NCBI GenBank assembly: GCA_000342265.1
Contig: CP004348.1
Coordinates: forward strand, 1,981,721 to 2,045,720
Length of the DNA: 64,000 nt
Source of the DNA: a beta proteobacterium CB
Lineage (GTDB): Bacteria > Pseudomonadota > Gammaproteobacteria > Burkholderiales > Burkholderiaceae
Direction of reading: 5' to 3'
Below are positions 18,642 to 26,282 of this stretch, one piece after another. Made by a program: the position numbers and the translations under genes. Within the stretch, counting starts at the first letter, position 1. Each line of letters begins with the position of its first letter. Under the pieces are notes generated by a model that searched no databases, was not told the origin of the DNA, and saw nothing but the letters and a program-made list of their open reading frames with translations.

Positions 18642-19870
18642 GCCACGCTCACTTTCACGGCGTGGTCGGCCCAGCTGGTGTTGTTGTAGCCGCCCGCGTT
18701 TTCCATGCGTTGTTCGGGCTGCACGTTGCCTGCGGTGTCGGTGGCTCGGCTCGCCAGGGTGAACTGGCCCGCCGGCAGGCGCGCCGCAAAAACAAACTGC
18801 CGCCACGCAAAGCGGCCGAGGTCGGGCCCCACCATGCGCGCGAGCTGCCAGGTTTTTCCGCCGTCCAGAGAAACCTCGACCTTGGCCACCGCGTTCATGC
18901 CGCCAAACGCCACGCCATGGATCTGTGTGTCACCCGCTTTAAGCGGGGCGCCGTCCGTGCCGGGACCGTTGATCCACGACTTCACCGTCATTTCCTGCAC
19001 CGATGGCTGCGACGGGTCGCCCTTCGCGCCGGGCGGTGAAATGCGGTAGCCGTGCGACATGATGCGTGCGTCGGTCTCCTGAGCGGTGAAGGCCAGGCGT
19101 TTGACGTACTTGATGTTGTTCACGCCCGTGTAACCCGGCACGATCAAGCGCAGTGGGCCGCCGTGGGCCAGCGAAATCGGCACACCGTTCATTTCCCAGG
19201 CCAGCAGGGCATCGGCGAGTGCGGCAGCAGGCACCGAGCGTTCCACGATCACGCTCTTGGGGTCCAGTCCATCGGGGAGTTTTTCGCCGCCTGTGCCGGT
19301 GAGGTAGGCCATGCCGGCCTCCACGCCGCCCAGGGCATCCACCACCCAGCGCACCGGCACACCGCTCCACACCACACAGCCTGCTGCGCCCACTTGCCAA
19401 GGCGTTCCACTGGGCTTGTTGGGGAAGTAGCCGCGTCCGTTGCCAGAGCATTGCAACACCATCGCCGTGGTCTCGATGCCTATGCGCTTGAGGTCGCCCA
19501 GCGTGAGTTTGCGCGGGTTCTTCACCCCCTCGATGTTGATCTCCCAGGCATCGCGGTTGCCCAGGATCGAGGCGTCGGGCGCGGGCAGGTTGTTGCGGAT
19601 GTAGAGCTGCTCGGACGGCGTGATTACGCTGGTGCCGAACACACTGCGCTTGGTCTCAATGGTGGTGCTGCTGTGCACGATCAGGCTGGCCGGGTCCTTC
19701 CAGCCCACGTACGCTGGCAGAGGCTTGGCAGCACCGGCCAAGGCGACGGGCGCGGTCTCACCAGCAGCGGCTGCGGTGCGGCCAAAGCTGGCCAGACCAA
19801 CGGCAGCCAAAGCAGCGCCGCTGCCGGCCAGCAGGTGGCGCCGGGGGAGCGAGGTGGGTTGTTGGTTCAT
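18638..19870 (-). CDS. Molybdopterin-dependent sulfite oxidase-type dehydrogenase (SorA/SoxC-like)
   Basis: A 410-residue exported molybdoenzyme. A twin-arginine-type signal (PRRHLLAGSGAALAAVGLA) is followed by the oxidoreductase molybdopterin-binding domain with the molybdenum-ligand Cys in VLQCSGNGRGYF, the SGVPVRWVVDALGG and GGPLRLIVPGYTGVNNIKYVKRL segments, and a C-terminal Mo-co dimerisation domain (KVEVSLDGGKTWQLARM...). Predicted to oxidise sulfite to sulfate in the periplasm and pass electrons to the coupled cytochrome; a related S-oxide or thiosulfate role is possible. The start at 19870 has GGAG upstream. GC content far exceeds the neighbourhood, a sign of transfer from a GC-rich betaproteobacterium. 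No sox genes or cofactor genes are nearby. Confidence 0.85.
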   Translation of the reverse strand: MNQQPTSLPRRHLLAGSGAALAAVGLASFGRTAAAAGETAPVALAGAAKPLPAYVGWKDPASLIVHSSTTIETKRSVFGTSVITPSEQLYIRNNLPAPDASILGNRDAWEINIEGVKNPRKLTLGDLKRIGIETTAMVLQCSGNGRGYFPNKPSGTPWQVGAAGCVVWSGVPVRWVVDALGGVEAGMAYLTGTGGEKLPDGLDPKSVIVERSVPAAALADALLAWEMNGVPISLAHGGPLRLIVPGYTGVNNIKYVKRLAFTAQETDARIMSHGYRISPPGAKGDPSQPSVQEMTVKSWINGPGTDGAPLKAGDTQIHGVAFGGMNAVAKVEVSLDGGKTWQLARMVGPDLGRFAWRQFVFAARLPAGQFTLASRATDTAGNVQPEQRMENAGGYNNTSWADHAVKVSVA

Positions 19871-19934
19871 TTCTGGGGTCTCCGGTGGTTGGGCGTCGTG
19901 CGCCGGTTGGGGTGAAAGGGGTGAGCGGTTGATT

Positions 19935-20008
19935 CGTTGACAGGATCGCGCCCATGCCTGGACTGGCAAAAGCGATACCAGCGAAATTAAAAATATCTTT
20001 CTCAACAA
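19935..20008 (-). other. Possible signal-peptide remnant at the right edge of the GC-rich block
   Basis: In frame with, and upstream of, the molybdoenzyme start lies an AT-rich stretch coding RKIFLISLVSLLPVQAWAR, which looks like a Sec signal peptide. It switches to GC-rich sequence at about 19955, so a native exported gene may have been cut here. A TTG is the only in-frame start. Confidence 0.35.
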
Positions 20009-20113
20009 ATAAATTATGTTAGCACCATTTTCAACTTAATGTTTAGGCAATTGATTGCTTAGTAAATATTAAATTTTTCGCCATTATTTACTCTAAATCA
20101 TTAAGGGGCCATT

Positions 20114-20464
20114 ATGGCTTGGATCATCACCAAATACTTACTAACAGCCGCAATGGTTGTATTCATTTCTGAAGTGGCAAAACGAAGCGATAAGTTGGGC
20201 GGGTTTATTGCCGCACTACCTGTGATGACACTGCTCACACTGACTTGGCTCTATATTGAAAATCAGCCGGAGGAAAAGATAGCTAATCATGCCTATTACA
20301 CATTTTGGTATGTTATTCCTACGCTACCAATGTTTCTGCTGTTCCCATACCTACTTCCAAAAATTGGGTTTTGGTTAACTATGGGTGCGTGTGTAGTGGC
20401 AACAGTCATCTGCTTTGGCTTATTTACCTTAGCTATGAAGGCCTTTGACGTTCAGCTGTTGTAA
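20114..20464 (+). CDS. DUF3147/GlpM-like membrane protein, island copy
   Basis: A second copy of the four-helix protein at 11175-11525, same length (116 aa) and nearly the same sequence; differences are conservative and clustered in helix 1 and the C-terminus. The AAGGGGCC before the ATG is a plausible ribosome-binding site. Here it stands directly upstream of the island copy of the methyltransferase, whereas the chromosomal copies are separated by the TonB-like gene. The divergence indicates acquisition from a related strain rather than a fresh duplication. The function is unknown. Confidence 0.75.
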   Translation: MAWIITKYLLTAAMVVFISEVAKRSDKLGGFIAALPVMTLLTLTWLYIENQPEEKIANHAYYTFWYVIPTLPMFLLFPYLLPKIGFWLTMGACVVATVICFGLFTLAMKAFDVQLL

Positions 20465-20468
20465 ATTT

Positions 20469-20485
20469 TGTCGTTTTAAACGACA
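20469..20485 (+). repeat. 17-nt near-palindrome, copy 4
   Basis: TGTCGTTTTAAACGACA on the plus strand, between the island DUF3147 and methyltransferase genes. Confidence 0.75.
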
Positions 20486-20531
20486 CAGCAATCATAAGAA
20501 GCATAGAATAAAGATATACAACGGAAGAGTC

Positions 20532-21146
20532 ATGAACAATAAAGATCACTGGGAAAAAGTTTACAACACAAAATCTCCCGAGTCGGTGAGTTGGTTCGCT
20601 CCGCATTTGGAAATCTCCCTAAATCTTATTCATCAAGCAAGCTCAAGCAAAGACTCAGCCATTATTGATATTGGGGGTGGCGAAGCAACCCTGGTAGATG
20701 ATCTTCTATCTGAAGGTTATACCGATATTAGTGTTCTCGATATTTCTCAAAAAGCAATTGATGTCGCAAGAAATCGTATTGGAATCTTGGCAGATAAGGC
20801 TCATTGGTATTGCGCCAACATCACTCAGGCAACACTCCCTCAAAACTACTTTGATATTTGGCACGATAGGGCCGTATTTCATTTTCTAACTGAAGAAGTA
20901 GATCGAATGAGATATATCGAGCAAGTCATGCGCTCAGTAAAGCATGGCGGATACGTGATTATGTCTACTTTTGGCCCCGAGGGTCCTGAGAAATGTAGTG
21001 GCTTAGATGTCGTTCGCTATGACGCAAAAAATTTACATGGTCAGTTTGGTAAATCATTCAAGCTGATTAATAGCTCGACGGAGATTCACAAAACTCCCAT
21101 GGGCACTACCCAACAATTTCTATATTGCTTCTGTAGGATGGAATAA
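20532..21146 (+). CDS. Class I SAM-dependent methyltransferase, island copy
   Basis: Same length and architecture as the chromosomal enzyme at 9575-10189 (motif I AIIDIGGGEATLVDDL, ISVLDISQKAID, YFDIWHDRAVFHFL). Substitutions concentrate in surface helices while the SAM site is unchanged, so the enzyme is probably active. The ATG at 20532 is preceded by GGAAGAG; a longer frame start at 20445 would run through the 17-nt motif and is rejected. A short hairpin (AATAGCCCA / TGGGCTATT, 21152-21174) follows. Confidence 0.8.
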   Translation: MNNKDHWEKVYNTKSPESVSWFAPHLEISLNLIHQASSSKDSAIIDIGGGEATLVDDLLSEGYTDISVLDISQKAIDVARNRIGILADKAHWYCANITQATLPQNYFDIWHDRAVFHFLTEEVDRMRYIEQVMRSVKHGGYVIMSTFGPEGPEKCSGLDVVRYDAKNLHGQFGKSFKLINSSTEIHKTPMGTTQQFLYCFCRME

Positions 21147-21151
21147 ATGAA

Positions 21152-21174
21152 AATAGCCCAACATGTGGGCTATT
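21152..21174. terminator. Hairpin after the island methyltransferase
   Basis: Nine-bp stem AATAGCCCA / TGGGCTATT with loop ACATG. There is little T run on the plus side. Confidence 0.5.
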
Positions 21175-21178
21175 GAGA

Positions 21179-21203
21179 TTCTTGGTGGCCCGGGGCGGAA
21201 TCG
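21179..21203 (-). repeat. Short tRNA-Phe 3'-end fragment
   Basis: 25 bp identical to the 3' end of tRNA-Phe (CCA end, acceptor and part of the T arm) and its flank. The match stops inside the T arm and is followed by unrelated sequence: a third, shorter relic of the target gene. Confidence 0.7.
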
Positions 21204-21239
21204 GCCTGGGCCTAGGATGCTTAATCCTGCTTGCTACTA

Positions 21240-21635
21240 TTACATCTTCACAATTTTCCAAGCACCATTTAAGAAGCCGTCTCCAGTCTTATCTCCTGGC
21301 TTGGTATCTTTAACCCAGAAATACAGGGGCATTCCTTTGAATGCTAATTGCTTTTTGCCGTCATCACGAGTGATTACAGAATAATCGCCAGACACTGCTG
21401 GACTACCATCAACTAATAGTGGTGGCCAGTTGGTGGCACATGGGCCATTACACATAGACTTACCTGAACCAGCCGCATCTTTGGCAAAGGTATACAGGGT
21501 CATATTATTACTACCTACTAACATGCCATCATTTACTTTGGTATATGGCGCCATGGCTCCGCCCGTCATCGACGCACATGCAGCTAATGTAGCAGCAGCG
21601 ATCAAACTAATTAATACGCCCTTAATACGATTCAT
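21240..21635 (-). CDS. COG4315-type lipoprotein with Yx(F/W/Y)xxD repeats
   Basis: A 131-residue predicted lipoprotein (signal MNRIKGVLISLIAAATLAAC, Cys20). The mature part has the family pattern: a LYTFAKD motif, the CNGPCATNWPPLLV segment with paired cysteines, and a second LYFWVKD motif followed by PGDKTGDGFLNGAWKIV. These secreted repeats are common in proteobacteria; the function is unknown. It sits in the island between the tRNA fragment and the complete tRNA-Phe. Confidence 0.8.
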   Translation of the reverse strand: MNRIKGVLISLIAAATLAACASMTGGAMAPYTKVNDGMLVGSNNMTLYTFAKDAAGSGKSMCNGPCATNWPPLLVDGSPAVSGDYSVITRDDGKKQLAFKGMPLYFWVKDTKPGDKTGDGFLNGAWKIVKM

Positions 21636-21719
21636 GTAGATCCCCTTTAAAAGTTAAGTTAACACTCTACTGGTTATTTATGTTTGAAGTATGACGTGAT
21701 TAAAACTAAGGGGCTAGGC

Positions 21720-21800
21720 ATGAAAAAACCACCCGAAGGTGGTTTTGGTATTTCTTGGTGGCCCGGGGCGGAATCGAACCACCGACACAAGGATTTTCAA
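21720..21800. repeat. 81-bp direct repeat, internal copy
   Basis: Identical to 14372-14452; here it continues into the 5' half of the tRNA. Confidence 0.85.
21723..21745. terminator. GGTGGTT-family terminator downstream of tRNA-Phe
   Basis: Stem AAACCACC / GGTGGTTT with loop CGAA, part of the 81-bp repeat. It follows tRNA-Phe on the minus strand. Confidence 0.75.
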
Positions 21801-21831
21801 TCCTCTGCTCTACCGACTGAGCTACCAGGCC
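21756..21831 (-). tRNA. tRNA-Phe (GAA), complete copy inside the island
   Basis: A 76-nt cloverleaf with encoded CCA: acceptor GGCCTGG pairs with CCGGGCC (one G-U), D arm GCTCAGTCGGTAGAGC, anticodon loop TTGAAAA (GAA anticodon), T arm GGTTCGATTCC. A TATAAT-like -10 (21842-21847) lies upstream. It is the only intact tRNA-Phe in the window; two outer copies are half genes. Confidence 0.95.
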
Positions 21832-21942
21832 AAGAGATGAAATTATAAATGAAACTCCCTTCCAGCCCGAAAAAAGGGTCAATAGCCGATAAGTCTTGGG
21901 CAAACGCTGAAAAACAGAGACAAAAGGCTCTTGTTTCCCACC

Positions 21943-22455
21943 CTAAGCACCGATAGCTGCAGCCTTCACTCTAGCGGCATGAATTTTCTTGTAGCTATCA
22001 ATCAGGCGATGATGTCTGTCTAGACCATCTAACTTCATGTTTGTGGGAGTCAAGCCAAAGAATCGGACTGTACCGTCCACCGAGCCCACGACGGCATCCA
22101 TTCTCTCGTCACCATACATCCGGCGAAAATTCACTATGTAGTTTTCAAGCTCAAGATCGTCATCTAGCAAAATCTCTAGCACTGCATTTAGTGCCTGATA
22201 AAACAATTTACGCTCGACCGTATTGTCGTTGTACTGAAGGAAGGCACCCACTAATTCTTGGGCTTGATCGAATTGTTTCAAAGCTAGATGAATTAACAGC
22301 TTTAACTCAAGAACTGTTAACTGACCCCATGGCGTATTTTCATCAAACTCAATGCCAATCAATGTGGCGATATCACCATATTCATCCAACTCATTATTCT
22401 CTAGCTTCTCAAGTAGCTTGCTTAAACCCACCTCACCCAATTGATGCAGATTCAA
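21943..22455 (-). pseudogene. C-terminal fragment of an OsmC/YcaO protein
   Basis: About 170 residues. The first 27 (LHQLGEVGLSKLLEKLENNELDEYG) match the last residues of the truncated YcaO gene at 44144, and the rest is a helical tail (LTVLELKLLIHLALKQFDQAQELVGAFLQYNDNTVERKLF...) that the 44144 copy has lost. There is no ATG or ribosome-binding site; the 5' part is replaced by a WYL regulator fragment at about 22456-22471. Nucleotide identity to 43956-44144 is high but not perfect (roughly 14 differences in 228 by my count), so it derives from a related strain. Confidence 0.85.
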
Positions 22456-22456
22456 A

Positions 22457-23020
22457 ATGTCGGCACGAAAAAGTGATGTTGAATGCTTTCAGGAGGCTGG
22501 TGTAGCCTTGTTAAAGCGTAAGCGACTACAGATTATTTACTACGCAAGAAGTTCAGACAAAATAACGGAAAGAGAAATATCTCCTCAGCGTCTTATCTTC
22601 TACCGCGATAACTGGTACCTAGACGCATATTGCCATCTACGTAAAGAGCTTAGAAGCTTTGCTGTAGATAGCATCAAGCAAGCATTGATTACAAATAACA
22701 AGGCTGATGAGGTTTCAGATAAACAATTACAGGAGTTCTTTGCTGAGAGCTATGGAATCTTTTCAGGAAAAGCCAATCAGCGAGCAAAACTTAAATTCAC
22801 ATCGGCAAAAGCAAGATGGGTGGCAAATGAAACTTGGCACTCACAACAAACTGGCGCATTCGACAAAGATGGAAACTACATCCTTGAGTTTGATTACAAC
22901 CAAGATCCTGAGCTTGTCATGGATATTCTCAAACATGGTTCAGATGTTGAAGTTCTCGCTCCACCCAGTCTTCGCAAACGAGTTAAAGATGAACTAAACA
23001 AAGCATTAAACAATTATTAA
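22457..23020 (+). pseudogene. WYL-domain regulator fragment (HTH lost)
   Basis: Encodes the C-terminal 187 residues of a WYL transcription regulator: a WYL core (ISPQRLIFYRDNWYLDAYCHLRKELRSFAVDSI) plus a WCX-type C-terminal extension (LEFDYNQDPELVMDILKHGSDVEVLAPPSLRKRVKDEL). It aligns throughout with the full-length paralogue at 36518-37486 from its internal MSARK onward; the N-terminal winged HTH (about 135 residues) is absent. The first bases are shared with the abutting YcaO fragment, marking the recombination point. A truncated product might still be translated from the internal ATG. Confidence 0.8.
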
Positions 23021-23031
23021 TTGAGAGGTAT

Positions 23032-23523
23032 ATGAGAGAACCGCTACAACTAATTACAAAAGAATCTCCAAGACAAATTATTTTTGAAGACTTTAAATTG
23101 GATTTGCCAATAACCGGCGGGTGGGGCTATGACTTCGAAAGCGCCTGTGTTATTGATAAAAACGACTCCATAGTAAGCAAGGGAATCCCCTTCAACGGCG
23201 TAAGTATTGAATATGTGTTTGTTGAAAAACGCATCTACGAAGAGATGGTTATTTTTCGTCAAGCCAATGAAAAATACTCTGGCATTCGATGGGAGCTTAA
23301 AACACAAGAGCTTCTTTTTAGGGACGATAAGCCCTACGATAAATTAGTTTTTAATGTTGTTGGATTTACAGATGAAGTTTGGGATGAGCTTACTAGTCGA
23401 TTTGAAGCAATAAAAATAAATGGAAAACTGGAGCTAATAAGTGAATTGGATGCCTATAGAGAATCTAAGGCGCACACTAAGGCGCCAAAAAAAATTGGGT
23501 TGTACTTTTTCATATTCTTTTAA
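23032..23523 (+). CDS. Hypothetical protein following the WYL fragment
   Basis: A 163-residue soluble protein with no recognised domain. The sequence alternates strands and helices (QIIFEDFKLDLPITGGWGYDFESACVI, FNGVSIEYVFVEKRIYEEMVIFRQA, KLVFNVVGFTDEVWDELTSRFEAI). The gene starts 11 nt after the WYL fragment with a GAGAGG ribosome-binding site, so the two formed an operon; the WYL protein may have controlled or cooperated with it. The C-terminus (KKIGLYFFIFF) is hydrophobic and may be a frameshifted or truncated end. It is not found beside the full WYL gene at 36518. Confidence 0.6.
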   Translation: MREPLQLITKESPRQIIFEDFKLDLPITGGWGYDFESACVIDKNDSIVSKGIPFNGVSIEYVFVEKRIYEEMVIFRQANEKYSGIRWELKTQELLFRDDKPYDKLVFNVVGFTDEVWDELTSRFEAIKINGKLELISELDAYRESKAHTKAPKKIGLYFFIFF

Positions 23524-23593
23524 CTTGTTTTGTTAAGCAAATTAAAACATAGCGTACCAATATTAATTATTAGCTTTATAGCTAATATCTATT

Positions 23594-23620
23594 AAAAAAC
23601 CACCCGAAGGTGGTTTTTTA
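23594..23620. terminator. Bidirectional terminator between convergent genes
   Basis: Eleven-bp stem AAAAAACCACC / GGTGGTTTTTT (23594-23604, 23609-23619), loop CGAA. Confidence 0.9.
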
Positions 23621-23641
23621 GCAAGCAGTTTAAAAACATTT

Positions 23642-24691
23642 TCAGTTTAAAGACTTCATATCAATTACAAATCGATACTTCACATCACTTTTTAAAATGC
23701 GCTCATAAGATTCATTGATGTAAGACATGTCAATCATTTCAATATCGGAAACAATTTGATGCTCAGCACAAAAATCCAACATCTCTTGTGTTTCTGCAAT
23801 ACCCCCAATTAAAGAGCCAGCTAATTTTCTACGTTTAAAAATTAAATTGAAGACTTCGATTGATGGGTGCGGATCAGCTGGCGCACCAACTAGTGTCATT
23901 GTTCCATCTTTTTTCAAAAGCTGAAGATAAAGATCTAGTTTATGTGGTGCGGCCACGGTATTTAAAATAAAGTCTAATTGATTAATATAGTTAGCAATCT
24001 GAACCTCATCGGTTGAAATACAAACCTCATCTGCGCCAAGCTTTAAAGCATCATTCACTTTATTTTTAGAAGTCGTGAATAAAACAACCTGAGCTCCCAT
24101 AGCGTGAGCGATTTTTACAGCCATATGCCCTAAACCACCCAAACCAACTACGCCTATCTTTTTTCCTGGCCCAACACCCCAATTTTTAAGAGGTGAGTAT
24201 GTTGTGATACCGGCGCATAAAAGTGGTGCAACACTAGGTAAATATTTTTCATCATGCTTGATACTTAAAACAAATGCCTCCTTAACAACGATTGATTTGG
24301 AATAACCACCAAAGGTGTTTTCACCACCAAATACTGGGCCGTTATAGGTTCCTGTAAATCCCGTTTCACAGTATTGCTCATCATGTTCGGAGCAAGATGG
24401 GCATTTGCCACAACTATCAACCATACATCCAACGCCAACTAAATCACCAACTTTAAATTTACTAACTGTTTTGCCAATTGCACTCACTCTTCCTACAATT
24501 TCATGTCCAGGAACCGAGGGATACAAAGTATTTTTCCATTCATTTCTTGCAGTATGAATGTCAGAGTGACAGACGCCGCAATAAAGTATTTCAATTTCCA
24601 CATCATCCGAATTCGGGTTGCGCCGATCAATCTCCATTAACGATAAAGGCGATGAAGCGTTTTGAGTGCCGAATGCTTTTACTTTTGTCAT
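23642..24691 (-). CDS. Zinc-dependent NAD(P) alcohol dehydrogenase (YahK/CAD-type)
   Basis: A 349-residue medium-chain dehydrogenase. The catalytic zinc ligands lie in CGVCHSD, GHEIVG and the LCAGITTYSPL region. The structural zinc site is CGKCPSCSEHDEQYC, and the nucleotide fold is GVVGLGGLGHMAVKIAHAMGA. The overall pattern is that of cinnamyl-alcohol-dehydrogenase-like aldehyde reductases such as YahK, which reduce a range of aldehydes with NADPH. The motif residue after the third strand (TTSKNK) is consistent with NADPH preference. It is monocistronic, in the island, with AT-rich codon use similar to the chromosome. Confidence 0.85.
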   Translation of the reverse strand: MTKVKAFGTQNASSPLSLMEIDRRNPNSDDVEIEILYCGVCHSDIHTARNEWKNTLYPSVPGHEIVGRVSAIGKTVSKFKVGDLVGVGCMVDSCGKCPSCSEHDEQYCETGFTGTYNGPVFGGENTFGGYSKSIVVKEAFVLSIKHDEKYLPSVAPLLCAGITTYSPLKNWGVGPGKKIGVVGLGGLGHMAVKIAHAMGAQVVLFTTSKNKVNDALKLGADEVCISTDEVQIANYINQLDFILNTVAAPHKLDLYLQLLKKDGTMTLVGAPADPHPSIEVFNLIFKRRKLAGSLIGGIAETQEMLDFCAEHQIVSDIEMIDMSYINESYERILKSDVKYRFVIDMKSLN

Positions 24692-24886
24692 GTTTTTTAT
24701 AACCTTGCTTATTAAGATTAGAGTCTTGATTATACGCCCTAATAATATTTTTTACTTTTAACAGTGAATTCATAATTAACATCCCAATATGGCCACTCTA
24801 TTCTGTAATCATGGTTCTGAGCTCACACAAAATTAAAGATCTTTTTAACATCTCTACTGTATTGTTATGGCAGAGAATCAGGCCCT

Positions 24887-25466
24887 CTATTCACCAACTA
24901 TTACTTCAATCTGACCTGTTTTGATCCACTTAATTATTGCCTTTGAGACGGACTCTTCCCGACCCTCAAATGAATGATAATGCCCGCTCCCGCAAACATC
25001 ACCATTAGGATTTCCACCCTTTACTGTTATTAAATTACTATTTGAGTATGCTAAAACTGTTGAATAAGGTGTATAGGCGCATTGATCATCAGCATGATGG
25101 ATATTTAATGTTGGCGCCTTTAAAGACCGCATGTCAAATGATTCTGTTGAGTAAGCGTAGGCGCGATTTCGCGTCGCTACAGTTTGAGCGGCTGAATGAA
25201 TGCTGCCACTCAATTCATCCCCTAGATTTTTAGCAAGCCATTTTGAAGATATTGCCCCATAACTGTGCCCCATGACATAAAACTTTTTTAAGCCATACTT
25301 TTCTTTTAATACAGAAAGAATTTTTCTTACATCGTCAGCATGTTTATTTGAAGAGCGGTAATCATCGCTGCACGCTAAAGGGGTGTTACCTGCTGCAACA
25401 GCATTCTCGTCACTGGGGCAATCCATCACCACAAGTGAGATACCGGCTTGAGCAAAATGGGTGTCA
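24887..25466 (-). pseudogene. Alpha/beta hydrolase, 5'-truncated
   Basis: Encodes the C-terminal two thirds of a serine hydrolase: nucleophile elbow YVMGHSYGAISSKWLA, an acid-containing LNIHHADDQCAYTP segment and a C-terminal GSGHYHSFEG with the catalytic-His candidate. The frame stays open upstream only to about 25466 (HFAQAGISLVVMDCPSDEN) and then meets a stop; no start codon or signal peptide is present. At the same point a different gene begins on the opposite strand, so the 5' part was removed by recombination. Confidence 0.7.
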
Positions 25467-25899
25467 CGAAGTCATAGTGCTAGATGAAACTAGCAAATTT
25501 CACAAGCTACCCGAATACAACATAGAAAATATAAGTCGTAATTTCAATATTGAGTCTCTCAAACAAGATATTCTCAAATTTTCTCTAGCCCCGATTGTTG
25601 CCTTATATATTGCAGCAAAGATTTTTCCTAATCGATTTAATATGGAGAGAATGCTCGAATTTCTAACCAAGAAATTTCCTTCCGTTGCCAGCATGCAACC
25701 TCAAGGTAGGTCAAATGTTGTTTCAGCTTGGCTACAAACTAGAGTGCCGCTAATTAAAAAGGCCTATGGAAAATCATACGAGTGGAATAGTGATTTTGAT
25801 AGCCTGATTGCATCTTCACTTCTAAGCGAGTGGATCACAGTGAACTACCGTGGCGAACTTCCAAGTGAGGATGATATTAATTCTGTTGTTGATCAATAA
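25459..25899 (+). pseudogene. 3' fragment of an unknown gene
   Basis: Open frame (GCHEVIVLDETSKFHKLPEYNIENI...) of about 146 residues with protein-like composition, ending in ELPSEDDINSVVDQ. There is no start codon or ribosome-binding site at the 5' edge, which coincides with the truncated hydrolase (overlap 25459-25466). It contains a hydrophobic helix (LAPIVALYIAAKIF). I do not recognise the family. Confidence 0.5.
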
Positions 25900-25929
25900 A
25901 AACTTTGATGGCACAAACATGAAGATGCT

Positions 25930-26088
25930 TCATATACCTCCGAGCGCCGTCTGCCCAGTCTTGATCTTCTGCCTAGCTCGTTCAGCCTTAACGGCCTCTT
26001 GATCACGTTTAACACGATCCTTCATAGATTTAAGTCTTGCTTGCTCGGGGCTAAGGGGTTTGATTGGGGCTATTTCATCAAATCTCAT
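25930..26088 (-). CDS. Small charged mobile-element protein (52 aa)
   Basis: A frame from ATG 26088 to TGA 25930 coding a Lys/Arg/Glu-rich helical peptide (MRFDEIAPIKPLSPEQARLK, then KDRVKRDQEAVKAERARQKIKT). Its ATG begins 2 nt after the stop of the next small gene, so the two are translationally linked, and both follow the DUF6641 gene. The arrangement is typical of small accessory genes of integrative elements; the function is unknown. Confidence 0.6.
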   Translation of the reverse strand: MRFDEIAPIKPLSPEQARLKSMKDRVKRDQEAVKAERARQKIKTGQTALGGI

Positions 26089-26090
26089 CG

Positions 26091-26237
26091 TTAACCAATC
26101 TGTAAGGGTTGATGTGGCACGTTGTTGGCGCCAAAGATAGCTTGAAACAGCTTGTATGCCTGGGCTTGATTTTGAGCATACAGAATCGTCTCAACCCATA
26201 GTCCGCTTGCATTTACTGTTGCCTTATATCTTTTCAT
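26091..26237 (-). CDS. Small mobile-element protein (48 aa)
   Basis: A frame from ATG 26237 to TAA 26091 with a beta-alpha look: MKRYKATVNASGLWVETILY, then AQNQAQAYKLFQAIFG. This resembles short ferredoxin-like or RHH-sized proteins encoded beside DUF6641 genes, but I cannot name a family. It is preceded by the hairpin at 26248-26275 and followed directly by the 52-aa gene. Confidence 0.6.
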   Translation of the reverse strand: MKRYKATVNASGLWVETILYAQNQAQAYKLFQAIFGANNVPHQPLQIG

Positions 26238-26247
26238 ACAAGTATTT

Positions 26248-26275
26248 AGCGTCCAGCGTCTAGTAGCTGGACGCT
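26248..26275 (-). repeat. Conserved-loop hairpin family, H1
   Basis: Ten-bp perfect stem AGCGTCCAGC / GCTGGACGCT, downstream of the DUF6641 gene. It shares the AGCGTC...GACGCT arms and the CTAGT loop core with H2-H6. Confidence 0.7.
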
Positions 26276-26282
26276 TATGTTG

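Noticed and set aside
18345..19940. Several long plus-strand frames opposite the molybdoenzyme and cytochrome
   Set aside because: GC-rich antisense frames with Arg/Ala/Gly bias; the minus-strand genes have full domain motifs.
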